This document shows, piece after piece, positions 38,807 to 47,575 of a stretch of 64,000 nucleotides of DNA. Below the pieces are notes generated by a model. The model was not told the origin of the DNA. It was given only the letters and a program-made list of their open reading frames with translations, and made no database searches. Every line of letters starts with the position of its first letter. The first letter of the stretch is position 1. Source of the DNA: Flavobacterium gyeonganense (GTDB lineage Bacteria > Bacteroidota > Bacteroidia > Flavobacteriales > Flavobacteriaceae). The stretch is taken from positions 868,001 through 932,000 of the forward strand of contig NZ_CP121112.1 of assembly GCF_029625295.1 (NCBI RefSeq), given 5' to 3'. A program made the translations under genes and the position numbers.

Positions 38807-40747
38807 CTATTTTTTCGTATCCCTAAGCTTGTACTTATTTTGTTTATACAAATTGCCGGCAGTTATAACATGTGCCAAGGCATCTTTTGCTAATTCTTCG
38901 TTTAATTTTACAGGAACTAATGTTGTATCATTTTTAATTTCGAATTGCAGGGGTTTCAAATTTGGCTGCATAATTACCACCTGATTTTCAACCCTAAACG
39001 CGTTGATATCATTAAACTGCATAATCGATCTTCCTTGCACTTTTGGATCTAATTTATTCAAATTACGACCAACCATCGGCGTTTCAAACGGAATTCCTAA
39101 ATATCCTAATAATGTTGGCGGAATATCAATCTGACTTGCCAGTCTGTCATAAACAGCTCCTTTTGGAACTCCCGGTCCCATAATAAATGCCGGAATATGA
39201 AATTTATTAATAGGCACTAAATTTTTCCCGTAAGTCCTGGTATTATGATCGGCAATTACAATGAAAATGGTATTTTTAAAATACGGTTCTTTCTTAGCCA
39301 TTTCGAAGAATTTCCCAATAGAAAAATCAGCATATTTCATTGCATTATTAACTGTTGCAGGCTTTTTGTCATACGGTTTGATTCTTCCTGCCGGATATTC
39401 AAATGGCTCATGATTGGATGTCGAAAACATTAATGAAAAGAAAGGTTTATCTCCTTTTGATTTAAAATAATTATTCGCCTTGGTCACTAAATCTTCATCA
39501 GAATAACCCCATGTTCCTTTGAAAGCATATTTATTTCCATCTGACTCAAAATCTGTCTGATCTACAATATCCTCAAAACCATTTCCATTAAAAAATGAGG
39601 CCATATTATCAAAATTCGCCATTCCGCCATAGATAAAGCTAGTATTATAACCTTTATGCTTTAAGGCATCTGCCAAAGTAAAAAAACCTTGTTGGGAATT
39701 CCCTAATTTTACTACACTTTCTGATGGTGAAGGCAAAAAACCGGTCACAACCGCTTCTATTCCGCGAACACTTCTTGTTCCTGTGCAATATAAATTCGTG
39801 AACAGCAAACCCTCTTTAGATAATTTATCAAATTCAGGCGTTAATAGTTTTCCACCCAGGATTCCAACATATTCCGCACCTAAACTTTCCTGAAGAAATA
39901 TAACCAGATTGTATGGTTTCTTCAAAACAGAATCAGGCTGCTGTACATGTAGAAAAGGAATCTCTGCATCAGTAAAATCATTTGGTCCCGCAATCATATA
40001 TTTCTTTACACGGGCAATCGCTTCTGCTTCATCCATTTTACCGTACATCTTGGTATTTCCTTCGTTTTTAATCGAATAAGCAGCAAAAGCAACGGTGTAA
40101 AAAGAATTTAAGCCCAACGTATTGGTAAGCTGATCAGTTGAAAAAACTGCATTACTGGCATTAATAGGACGTTTTGAAGTCAGACTTGAACGAGCCCCGA
40201 AAAACAATAAAAATGCCACCAAAGGAAAAACCATTAATTTGAACTTATAATCTGTGGCGATTGTATGGAAAAATTGTTTTCCTTTTTTGAATGCCAGATA
40301 AATAACGGCTCCTAAAATCAGGAAAGTAACAACAATAGAAGTCAGATAACTTTTTAAAAGCATCCCCACAACTTCTTTTGGATAAATCAGATAATCAAGG
40401 AAAATCTTATTCGGACGTGTATCATATTGTTTTACGAAATCCGGTGAAGCCAATTCTACAAAAAGAATCAGAAACAGAAATATAAAACTATAAATTACCA
40501 AAAATGAATTGGTAAACTTCAGCCATTTGTTAGGCAAAAAGGTAATTAAAACCGCAGGCAGAAAAGACAAATAACAAAGCAAAATTAAATCCATTCGCAG
40601 GCCGATTGGAAAAATATACCAGAAATCAGGTGTTTCGACAACCCTTTCCTTAAATATAAAAAATAAAAATATTCTGCTTAAGGTAGTGATCAGCAATCCG
40701 ATTAAAATAAAATTTAAAACGGGTTTTAAAAAACGTATTTTTTTCAT
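38807..40747 (-). CDS. LTA synthase-like sulfatase-family membrane protein
   Basis: 646 aa. Five N-terminal membrane segments (about 10-30, 45-70, 75-100, 125-150 and 168-185) precede an extracytoplasmic alkaline-phosphatase-fold domain. The catalytic threonine is in YCTGTRSVRGIEAVVTGFLPS, with metal-binding LQESLGAEYVG upstream and VIADHNTRTYG downstream. Enzymes of this family add phosphoglycerol or phosphoethanolamine to envelope glycans or lipids. Gram-negative bacteria have no lipoteichoic acid, so the acceptor here is unknown. It lies 41 bp downstream of the small acidic protein gene, so the two may be co-transcribed. Confidence 0.9.
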   Translation of the reverse strand: MKKIRFLKPVLNFILIGLLITTLSRIFLFFIFKERVVETPDFWYIFPIGLRMDLILLCYLSFLPAVLITFLPNKWLKFTNSFLVIYSFIFLFLILFVELASPDFVKQYDTRPNKIFLDYLIYPKEVVGMLLKSYLTSIVVTFLILGAVIYLAFKKGKQFFHTIATDYKFKLMVFPLVAFLLFFGARSSLTSKRPINASNAVFSTDQLTNTLGLNSFYTVAFAAYSIKNEGNTKMYGKMDEAEAIARVKKYMIAGPNDFTDAEIPFLHVQQPDSVLKKPYNLVIFLQESLGAEYVGILGGKLLTPEFDKLSKEGLLFTNLYCTGTRSVRGIEAVVTGFLPSPSESVVKLGNSQQGFFTLADALKHKGYNTSFIYGGMANFDNMASFFNGNGFEDIVDQTDFESDGNKYAFKGTWGYSDEDLVTKANNYFKSKGDKPFFSLMFSTSNHEPFEYPAGRIKPYDKKPATVNNAMKYADFSIGKFFEMAKKEPYFKNTIFIVIADHNTRTYGKNLVPINKFHIPAFIMGPGVPKGAVYDRLASQIDIPPTLLGYLGIPFETPMVGRNLNKLDPKVQGRSIMQFNDINAFRVENQVVIMQPNLKPLQFEIKNDTTLVPVKLNEELAKDALAHVITAGNLYKQNKYKLRDTKK

Positions 40748-40788
40748 TAGAAAATTTTAAATGGTCATGGTAGGAACGCGGTACGTCT

Positions 40789-41016
40789 CTACTCTTCGTA
40801 ACGATTTATTTCACGGTCGTAAAAATCATTTGCTTTTTCAATTAAGCCTTCCATTTCTGCATTTAATTCAGCTTCATCAAGATCTTCTGCTTCTTCCAGG
40901 AATTCTACCTCATCATCTTTAAGATTGATAATAAATCTTGGGTAATCAAGGTGTATGATAAAAATATCGTCTGGAAAATCAGTATTGTCTCCAAGTAAAA
41001 ATTTAGGTAATTCCAT
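40789..41016 (-). CDS. Small acidic conserved protein
   Basis: 75 aa, strongly acidic (DDEVEFLEEAEDLDEAELNAEMEG), starting MELPKFLLGDNTDFPDDIFI. It has no signal or membrane segment. TACATTTG (41046-41039, minus strand) upstream fits a -7 box. No family is recognised, but the composition and position ahead of the envelope enzyme suggest a conserved Bacteroidota protein. Confidence 0.78.
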   Translation of the reverse strand: MELPKFLLGDNTDFPDDIFIIHLDYPRFIINLKDDEVEFLEEAEDLDEAELNAEMEGLIEKANDFYDREINRYEE

Positions 41017-41058
41017 AATAATTTATTTTTTAAAGCTCCAAATGTAGTTATTTGAAAC

Positions 41059-42429
41059 TTAATTTTTGATTAATTTTTTGGTTAAGTAATTAAAGCGAAT
41101 GTAGAGAAAAAGTGCAGCTGAAGTTAGTCCTGCCAAAAGTCCGACCCATACGCCTGCTGCTTTCATAGGAGTATATTCTGCTAAATAATATGAAACAGGA
41201 AAACCAATGATCCAATACGCCACAAATGTAATGTACATAGGGATTTTTACATCCTGCAATCCGCGTAATGCCCCCAACACGACTACTTGAATCCCATCAG
41301 AAATCTGAAAAACTGCTGCAATTAATAATAGTTTAGAAGCAATTGCAATAACTTCAGTATTATCAGTAAGCTGTATCGTGTTTTCCATATTCAGAAAAAT
41401 ATGTGGCAGGAATTGATGGAAAGCCACAAACAAGACGGCAAAAACACTTTCTATAATAATTGCCAGTAAAAAAATTGAGCGTGCCACAATTACTAATTTT
41501 TTATAATCCTGCAATCCTCTCTGATTACTCACGCGAATCATGGAAGTAACACTTAAACCCATTGCAAACATGAAAGTCATAGAAGCCAGACTCAGCGCGA
41601 TTTGATTAGCCGCCTGGCTGGTCCTTCCAATATTTCCGCACAGCCAGATCGAAGCGGTAAACAATACTACTTCAAAAAGCATCTGCATTGCCGAAGGAAA
41701 ACCAATACTAATTATTTTTTTTATTGTTTCTTTCTTAATTTCCTCAAAACTAAAATCTTTAAAGAAATGTTTAAGGTCATTTCTTCTGGACAGCATAATG
41801 TGCATGAACATCACCAAAAATATTCTTGAAATTACAGTTCCTATAGCTGCTCCAATAATACCCATCTTCGGAAAAATCCAGATTCCGTAAATCAAAACAT
41901 AATTCATACCTACGTGGAGTACATTTGCCATAACCATGGCGTACATCGAATATTTAGTTAAGGATAGTCCGTCTGCAAACTGTTTGTAACCCTGGTACAT
42001 GATTAACGGAATGAGTGAGAAAGCAACCCAGTCCAGATAAGGTTTGGCAAGCGTAATTACTTCCTGAGGCTGATGCAGCATTTCCATTATTGGTTTTGCC
42101 AAAACAATTAGTCCAAAAAGCATTAATCCTAAAATGGTACACAAAAACAAGCCATGATGAAATGCAGAACGAATTTTAGTGTCATTTTTCTCAGCATCTC
42201 CTTCAGCCACGATAGGTGTAATAGCTGTAGAAAATCCAATCCCTAAAGACATTGCAATAAAAATCATACTGTTCCCTAAGGAAACTGCTGCAAGCTCGGT
42301 ACTTCCTAATTTACCTACCATTATATTATCGACCATACCAATTAAGTTATGCCCTACCATTCCTAAAATGACTGGATACGCAAGCCTTAAATTGTATGAG
42401 AACTCTTTTGTGTATTGCTTTAAATTCAC
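41059..42429 (-). CDS. MATE-family efflux transporter
   Basis: 456 aa with about 12 membrane segments in two similar halves. It starts at a GTG at 42429 (MNLKQYTKEFSYNLRLAYPVILG). The landmarks are MVGKLGSTELAAVSLGNS, PIVAEGDAE, and the second-half counterpart GRTSQAANQIALSLAS. MATE carriers export cationic drugs or organic compounds with Na+ or H+. A consensus promoter lies upstream at 42483-42451. Confidence 0.93.
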   Translation of the reverse strand: MNLKQYTKEFSYNLRLAYPVILGMVGHNLIGMVDNIMVGKLGSTELAAVSLGNSMIFIAMSLGIGFSTAITPIVAEGDAEKNDTKIRSAFHHGLFLCTILGLMLFGLIVLAKPIMEMLHQPQEVITLAKPYLDWVAFSLIPLIMYQGYKQFADGLSLTKYSMYAMVMANVLHVGMNYVLIYGIWIFPKMGIIGAAIGTVISRIFLVMFMHIMLSRRNDLKHFFKDFSFEEIKKETIKKIISIGFPSAMQMLFEVVLFTASIWLCGNIGRTSQAANQIALSLASMTFMFAMGLSVTSMIRVSNQRGLQDYKKLVIVARSIFLLAIIIESVFAVLFVAFHQFLPHIFLNMENTIQLTDNTEVIAIASKLLLIAAVFQISDGIQVVVLGALRGLQDVKIPMYITFVAYWIIGFPVSYYLAEYTPMKAAGVWVGLLAGLTSAALFLYIRFNYLTKKLIKN

Positions 42430-42747
42430 TTTACATTATTTTTTAGCCTGCAAAGATAAACAGATGCTTTTGATTCTCTTCAAATATTCAGTTTTAATCA
42501 ATTTCGTTTGATAAGCAAAAAAATACCTACATAATTTTAACATTTTAATCAAAAACTAAGGATATACTTTATGAAATATTTTTGATGCAAAAACCTGAAA
42601 TCCCAATAAAATAAAGGGTTAACATAAGTAAAAGCCATATTAAAATTTTAACATATCCACATTATATAACGATTTTTCAAAATTATATAACTACTCAGCA
42701 GTATCTCAAAAGTAATTTTACATCATAGTAATTAAAAAAATACAAGC
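42430..42747. promoter_or_regulatory. Divergent intergenic region with MATE gene promoter
   Basis: On the minus strand TTG (42483-42481), 22 nt, TATCTTTG (42458-42451) form a good promoter for the MATE gene. The rest (to 42747) is AT-rich with no further structure seen, and no consensus promoter for the barrel gene was found on the plus strand. Confidence 0.6.
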
Positions 42748-43263
42748 ATGAAAAATTTACAAAACATCCGAATTTTATTTGTTGCAGCCATTGCAATGTT
42801 ATCTGTAACAACAGCATCTGCGCAATCAACAGAAATTGAAAACTACGATCAAAAATTCAAATTAGGATTTGGTGTGAGCGCTGGAATTCCGACAGATGGT
42901 GATGATTACGACTGGGCTCTTGGAGGTGATGTGAGACTTCAATACGATTTATCTAAAAGAACTTCATTAACATTAACAACTGGTTTTACAAATTTATTTG
43001 TTGGTAATGATGCTCCGGATTTAGGATTTATTCCTGCAAAAGCTGGTTTCAAAGCTTTCTTCTGGGAAGATCAGTTCTATGCGATGGGAGAAATAGGTGC
43101 TGGTTTTGCTGTAACAAACGGATATAATGAGACTTCTATTTTATGGGCTCCAAGTATTGGATATGCAGGAAAACATATTGATGTGAGTTTAAGATATGAA
43201 GATTACAACAAATTCAAAACCAATCAAATTGGGCTTCGCATAGCTTATGGTTTTGAATTGTAA
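42748..43263 (+). CDS. Small outer-membrane beta-barrel protein
   Basis: 171 aa with a signal peptide cleaved after TTASAQ near 26. The mature part has alternating hydrophobic strands (KFKLGFGVSAGIP, DVRLQYDLSKRTSLTLTTGF, DVSLRYEDYNKFKTNQIGLRIAYGFEL) and ends in an aromatic-glycine pattern typical of eight-strand barrels (OmpW/OmpX-like). The role is unknown. It has its own terminator. Confidence 0.82.
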   Translation: MKNLQNIRILFVAAIAMLSVTTASAQSTEIENYDQKFKLGFGVSAGIPTDGDDYDWALGGDVRLQYDLSKRTSLTLTTGFTNLFVGNDAPDLGFIPAKAGFKAFFWEDQFYAMGEIGAGFAVTNGYNETSILWAPSIGYAGKHIDVSLRYEDYNKFKTNQIGLRIAYGFEL

Positions 43264-43299
43264 AAACTAAATTCAAGTTATTTTTATTTTTTTTTGGTG

Positions 43300-43338
43300 A
43301 AACCCGACAGACTTTCTCAATCTGTCGGGTTTAGTTTT
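43300..43338 (+). terminator. Intrinsic terminator after the barrel gene
   Basis: Arms AAACCCGACAGA (43300-43311) and TCTGTCGGGTTT (43321-43332), 12 bp perfect, followed by AG and T. Confidence 0.9.
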
Positions 43339-43368
43339 TTTACTCATAATGAAATGTAATAATATTGA

Positions 43369-44247
43369 TTATTTTTCTTCTAATTGTTTTTTATACATTT
43401 CAATATTAGCTTTAACTTTATCATCAAGTTCCGGTTCTTTAATGTCGGTATATTTTTGCATTTCTTCCCAGATAATTTTCGCTACAATATAACGGGCCAT
43501 ATCCTTGTCATCTGCAGGAATTATGTACCATGGCGCGTAATCAGTCGAAGTTTTATTAATTGCCTCTTGATAATATTTTTGGTATTCCTTCCAGTGTTCC
43601 CTTTCTTTTAAATCTCCCGGTGAAAATTTCCAATGATGTTTTTCTTCTTCCAAACGGCGCAATAAACGCTCTCTCTGCTCCTCTTTGCTTAAATGCAAAA
43701 AAAACTTCATAACAATAGTTCCGTTTTCCGTAATGTGTTTTTCAAAATTATTGATTTGATTAATTCTTTTTTTCCAGAATTTAGGCGTAATGTCGTCTAC
43801 CGAATTAATTCCCGGCAAGTTCTCTGCCAGAACATATTCAGGATGCACACGCGTTACTAAAACGTTCTCATAATGTGTACGGTTAAAAATGGCAAACTTC
43901 CCTTTTTCCGGCAAAGCAATATAATGTCTCCACAGATAGTCATGTTCTAATTCACTCGAATTAGGGGTTTTAAAACTATGCACGACCACTCCACGCGGAT
44001 TAAATTCCTTGAATACTTCCCGAATCAGACTGTCTTTTCCTGACGTATCCATTCCCTGCAGGCAGATCAAAACACCATATCTGTTGTGCGAATACATCAC
44101 ATCCTGCAAATCGCTCAGTTTTGCCTGTACCTTATCCAGTTTCTCTTCTTTTTCATCATCACTGGCTTCAATGCCAAGCAAGGTTGGAATCCTGGATAAT
44201 TTTATTTTATCTGTAACTTTAAAATCTTTTGGATCTATTGCTTTCAT
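43369..44247 (-). CDS. PPK2-family polyphosphate kinase
   Basis: 292 aa. Walker A is LQGMDTSGKDSLIREVF near 65, with FKTPNSSELEHDYLWRHY and NRTHYENVLVTRVHPEY next and a lid region (RRLEEEKHHWKFSPGDLKER). PPK2 enzymes transfer phosphate between polyphosphate and nucleotides (GMP/GDP/ADP). The subclass is uncertain; the single-domain size fits class I or III. The structured RNA copy C lies directly upstream on the same strand. Confidence 0.93.
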   Translation of the reverse strand: MKAIDPKDFKVTDKIKLSRIPTLLGIEASDDEKEEKLDKVQAKLSDLQDVMYSHNRYGVLICLQGMDTSGKDSLIREVFKEFNPRGVVVHSFKTPNSSELEHDYLWRHYIALPEKGKFAIFNRTHYENVLVTRVHPEYVLAENLPGINSVDDITPKFWKKRINQINNFEKHITENGTIVMKFFLHLSKEEQRERLLRRLEEEKHHWKFSPGDLKEREHWKEYQKYYQEAINKTSTDYAPWYIIPADDKDMARYIVAKIIWEEMQKYTDIKEPELDDKVKANIEMYKKQLEEK

Positions 44248-44280
44248 TTTTAATTTTTTTATACATAAATATACTATTTT

Positions 44281-44430
44281 TACGAAGCATATTCCTGCTA
44301 TTCATTACAATACTTATCAATAAACCGCTTTTTTCCAAAGCCATAACAAAGCTTCCGCTGGTCGCTTTGTTCTGTCAGGAAAAAATGCATTTTCTTTTCA
44401 AAGTATTTTCATTGCTATCAGGGCTAGGCA
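44281..44430 (-). ncRNA. Structured RNA element, copy C (minus strand, leader of ppk2)
   Basis: On the minus strand AGC-CCTG (44425-44419) pairs with CAGG-AATAT-GCT (44297-44286). AATACTT (44407-44401) pairs with AAGTATT (44315-44309). TTTTTTCC (44385-44378) pairs with GGAAAAAA (44336-44329). AACAAAGC (44371-44364) pairs with GCTTTGTT (44352-44345) around the 11-nt loop GACCAGCGGAA, identical to copy B. It ends about 34 nt before the ppk2 ATG (44247). Helices change sequence against copy B but keep pairing, which supports an RNA fold. Confidence 0.75.
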
Positions 44431-44452
44431 TTGGTTTTCAAAACATCATTTT

Positions 44453-45289
44453 ATGGAAAAATTCACATTAGAAATATTATTTCAAATTATCGGAATCGGC
44501 TCAGCATCAGGATTATTTTTCAATAATGATTCACTTTACGTTATTGGCGACAACAGCGGATTTTTATACGAATACAACATGCAGAATCAGCAATTAAGTC
44601 AGCATGCCCTAATTGACAATCCAACACAAAATATTCCGAAAAATATAAAACCCGATTTTGAATCGATCGCGCATCATAACGATACACTTTATATTTTTGG
44701 TTCCGGTTCTACCGAAAACCGAAATAAAATGATTGCATTCGATCTGAAATCGAAAACCGTTTTACAAAAAAACAATCTCGTTGATTTATACGCGCTCATG
44801 CAAAATTTCGGTGATATAAAACCGGAAGACTTCAATCTGGAAGGTGCTATTTTTGATGGCGAAAACTGGTACTTATTCAATCGTGGCAACGGAGTTTCAA
44901 ATAAAAACACGATTTTTACGATTCACGCCAAAAATCTTGGGGAAGAATTTGCGCTGATTTCTGTCAATTACAAATTACCAAAAATAAAAGGTGTTCGTTC
45001 CAGTTTTACCGATGCCATTCTGGTCGAAGGCAAAATCTATTTCCTTTCTACCGCCGAGGACACCAAATCAACTTACGATGACGGCGAAGTTCTAGGAAGC
45101 TTCATTGGCCGAATCGATCTCAAAACCATGAAAATCGATTTTACTCAAAAAATCACTTCAACCCATAAATTTGAAGGCTTGACACTTTACAAAAAAGAAA
45201 ATAATAAAATCGAGTTTCTGCTTTGTGAGGATAATGATACTGATTTATTAGAAACGAAGATTTTTAAATTGACATTACCAGTTAAGTAA
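44453..45289 (+). CDS. DUF6929-like beta-propeller protein
   Basis: 278 aa without a clear signal peptide. Repeated strands with short D/G turns (GLFFNNDSLYVIGDNSGFLYEYN, NDTLYIFGSGSTENRNKMIAFDL, EGAIFDGENWYLFNRG, VEGKIYFLSTAEDT) suggest a six-bladed beta-propeller. This matches my memory of DUF6929, a flavobacterial family without known function. The start lies 23 bp from the RNA element on the opposite strand. No enzyme motif was seen. Confidence 0.7.
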   Translation: MEKFTLEILFQIIGIGSASGLFFNNDSLYVIGDNSGFLYEYNMQNQQLSQHALIDNPTQNIPKNIKPDFESIAHHNDTLYIFGSGSTENRNKMIAFDLKSKTVLQKNNLVDLYALMQNFGDIKPEDFNLEGAIFDGENWYLFNRGNGVSNKNTIFTIHAKNLGEEFALISVNYKLPKIKGVRSSFTDAILVEGKIYFLSTAEDTKSTYDDGEVLGSFIGRIDLKTMKIDFTQKITSTHKFEGLTLYKKENNKIEFLLCEDNDTDLLETKIFKLTLPVK

Positions 45290-45598
45290 AACTTTGCGAA
45301 TCTTCATGTAACTTTTGTGAATCTTTGCGAAAGTGCTTTTCCGCAAAGATTCACAAAAGATTTCACAGAGAAACACAAAACTTTCAAAATTTATTTTGCG
45401 CACCTTTGCGAATTTCTTTGCGAATCTTTGCGGTAAAATTAGAACACAAAGATTCACGAAAAATTTCACAAAAAAACACAAGAAACAATTGCATTTTAGA
45501 CGCACGGCTGTGCATCTCTACAAATAACCATTTATTTTTTTTACCTCGTCCCAACCTTTTTCCCTTTTTCGCTCTCTTTATAATTAAAGACCAAAATT
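45290..45598. repeat. Intergenic TTTGCG hairpin repeats ahead of the sigma operon
   Basis: CTTTTGTGAATCTTTGCG (45312-45329) and CGCAAAGATTCACAAAAG (45342-45359) form an 18-bp perfect hairpin. A second, weaker copy uses GAATCTTTG and CAAAGATTC at about 45423-45460. Two related tails (ATTTCACAGAGAAACAC and ATTTCACAAAAAAACAC) follow. At 45498-45517 AGACGCAC-GGCT-GTGCATCT is a near-palindrome. The rest before the sigma gene has no clear promoter. Confidence 0.65.
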
Positions 45599-46135
45599 GT
45601 GATAAACGAAACGCTAATTTCTAACTGCAAAAAAATGAACCGTGATGCCCAGCGTCAGGTTTATGAGCACATGGCTCCAAAATTATATCGCGTTTGCAAA
45701 CGATACTTAAAGAAAGAAGAGGAAATTGAAGAAGCTCTTGCCGATGCTTTCTACACCATCTTTACAAAATTAGACCAGCTCAAAGAAGAAAAAGCTTTTG
45801 AAGCCTGGGCCAGAAAAATTACCGTTAATCACTGTTTGGCAACTATTAAAAAGAGCACCAATTTCAATATGTATCTTGATGATGTAAAAGTGCTTTCGCA
45901 GCCATTTACAGATGAGATTAGCACATTAGAAGAAGAAGATTTACTCAATTTATTAAACCACATTCCGGACGGCTGCAAAACTGTTTTCAACCTTTTTGTC
46001 ATAGAAGGTTTTGGACACAAGGAAATAGCCGAAATGCTGAAAATCTCGGAAGGCACTTCAAAATCGCAATTAAATGCCGCCAAAACAAAGCTGAGGGAAT
46101 TAGTAAATAAATTGTATTATCAAAAAGCAAAATAG
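45599..46135 (+). CDS. ECF-family RNA polymerase sigma factor
   Basis: 178 aa from a GTG at 45599 (INETLISNCKKMNRDAQRQVYEH). Region 2 reads APKLYRVCKRYLKKEEEIEEALADAFYTIFTKLDQLKEEKAFEAWARKITVNHCL (motifs ADAF and AWARKI), and region 4 is GFGHKEIAEMLKISEGTSKSQLNAAKTKLRELV. An ATG at 45635 would remove the conserved first helix. It guides transcription of a stress or envelope regulon. The stop is 2 nt from the anti-sigma ATG, so they are translated together. Confidence 0.92.
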   Translation: MINETLISNCKKMNRDAQRQVYEHMAPKLYRVCKRYLKKEEEIEEALADAFYTIFTKLDQLKEEKAFEAWARKITVNHCLATIKKSTNFNMYLDDVKVLSQPFTDEISTLEEEDLLNLLNHIPDGCKTVFNLFVIEGFGHKEIAEMLKISEGTSKSQLNAAKTKLRELVNKLYYQKAK

Positions 46136-46137
46136 TC

Positions 46138-47079
46138 ATGGACAATCACGATAAAATATTCGATAAATTCAAAGAAGCCGCATACAACTCGGAACAGAAA
46201 GATTTTCCGGGAATGGAAAAAATCTGGTCACGCGTTGAAGATAAACTGGATAAAAAAGAAGACAAAAAAACCATTGCTTTATGGAAGAAAATTGCAGTCG
46301 CAGCTTCCTTTCTGCTATTACTTTCACTTGGATTTCAATTTTTTAAGGCAGATAAAAATGCTGTAATTCAAACACCAAAAGCAGTTGTAAATAAAACTGA
46401 AAAAGAGACCATTCACAACCAAATAAAAGACAATTTTGCTGTTGAAAATGATCCAAAAATAATTTCAGGAGAAGAAGGCAAACGTATTTTAGAAAATCAG
46501 ATTAAGAAACAGCAGGATATCGTAAATAAGGAAACAAAAGGTTTGAACGAAGTTATTGTAACTACGCCCAATGCAGTTTTTATACCATCTCCCATAGTTG
46601 CAGAAACAGAAGACTCAAAAGAAGAAGATTTTACAGAAACTGACAAAGCTGATCAAAGTTTGGGTTATTCAAAAACAATACAAAGAGAATCTGCAAAAAC
46701 TGCCTTCGCCGACAAACAAGAGGAGAAAGCTAAAAAAGCAGCACCATTGATTGTACTTAACGGCAATGCTATGGCACACAGTGATGATTCAAAAAGAGAT
46801 AAAATGATGCAGGACGAACTTCCTAATTTAAGTCCGGAAAACATGGAATCGCTGGTTGTACTCGATGAACCTTTGTATATTATTGACGGGATTTATTATT
46901 CGGAAAATGATTTATTCGGAAAAAATCCCACAAGCCCTTACGCTCCTTTAAACAAACAGGAAATCAAATCCATTACCATCCTTCAGGATCTTGAAGCTAC
47001 TTCAAAATATGGCGAAAAAGGAAGAAAAGGAGTTGTTATCATCACAACTAAAACTGGGAAACCTGCTCTGAATAAATAG
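46138..47079 (+). CDS. Membrane anti-sigma factor with TonB-plug-like periplasmic domain
   Basis: 313 aa. Residues 1-50 are a cytosolic, sigma-binding-like region (MDNHDKIFDKFKEAAY, KIWSRVEDKLD). A single membrane segment (KIAVAASFLLLLSLGFQFF) is at about 56-76. The periplasmic part has LNEVIVTT near 140, then DEPLYIIDGIYY (about 243) and ATSKYGEKGRKGVVIITTK (near 290), the signature of TonB-receptor plugs, but there is no barrel. In Bacteroidota, M56/BlaR-like sensors carry the same tail. The plug-like tail may bind a receptor or signalling protein and release the sigma factor. That role is inferred. Confidence 0.8.
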   Translation: MDNHDKIFDKFKEAAYNSEQKDFPGMEKIWSRVEDKLDKKEDKKTIALWKKIAVAASFLLLLSLGFQFFKADKNAVIQTPKAVVNKTEKETIHNQIKDNFAVENDPKIISGEEGKRILENQIKKQQDIVNKETKGLNEVIVTTPNAVFIPSPIVAETEDSKEEDFTETDKADQSLGYSKTIQRESAKTAFADKQEEKAKKAAPLIVLNGNAMAHSDDSKRDKMMQDELPNLSPENMESLVVLDEPLYIIDGIYYSENDLFGKNPTSPYAPLNKQEIKSITILQDLEATSKYGEKGRKGVVIITTKTGKPALNK

Positions 47080-47111
47080 CTAAAAAAAATTAAAAATTAA
47101 AATTTACCTGC

Positions 47112-47522
47112 ATGAAAAACGTAAAACTTATTTCATTAGCCCTATCTATGCTTATATCTTTTGTATTAAAAGCGCAGGGAAAAACTGTTACCAGGAAACA
47201 TGAAAATAATTTTGTAAAAACGAAAATTGCACCAAAAACTTTCATTAAATCTAAAGACACTATTTCTGACATAAAAGTTTCTTCAAATTTTGTTAAGCCA
47301 ACAGTTTCGCCTAATCAAATTAGAATCTGCGTTCCTTCCCGATCTCTTTTGAAAGAGCCTTTGTATATTTTAGATGGTGACATTATAAACGCCAAACAAT
47401 TTTCTAAACTAAACCCGAGTGACATTGAAGAAATAAAAGTACTAAAAGGTAATGATGCGATTTCAACTTACGGAAATCAGGCTATTAACGGGGTTGTTGT
47501 TATTATCACTAAAGAAGATTAG
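47112..47522 (+). CDS. Secreted protein with minimal TonB-plug-like domain
   Basis: 136 aa, signal peptide ending near 22 (SFVLKAQ). The C-terminal half reads PLYILDGDIINAKQFSKLNP, IEEIKVLKGNDAISTYG and NGVVVIITKED, the core of the plug signature without flanking sequence or barrel. It closely resembles the tail of the anti-sigma protein upstream, probably by duplication. It is in the same operon. It could compete for the partner of the anti-sigma tail. Confidence 0.75.
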   Translation: MKNVKLISLALSMLISFVLKAQGKTVTRKHENNFVKTKIAPKTFIKSKDTISDIKVSSNFVKPTVSPNQIRICVPSRSLLKEPLYILDGDIINAKQFSKLNPSDIEEIKVLKGNDAISTYGNQAINGVVVIITKED

Positions 47523-47575
47523 TAATAAACTTCAAATCAGTTATAACAAAATATTAATCATTTAAATATCGTCTT

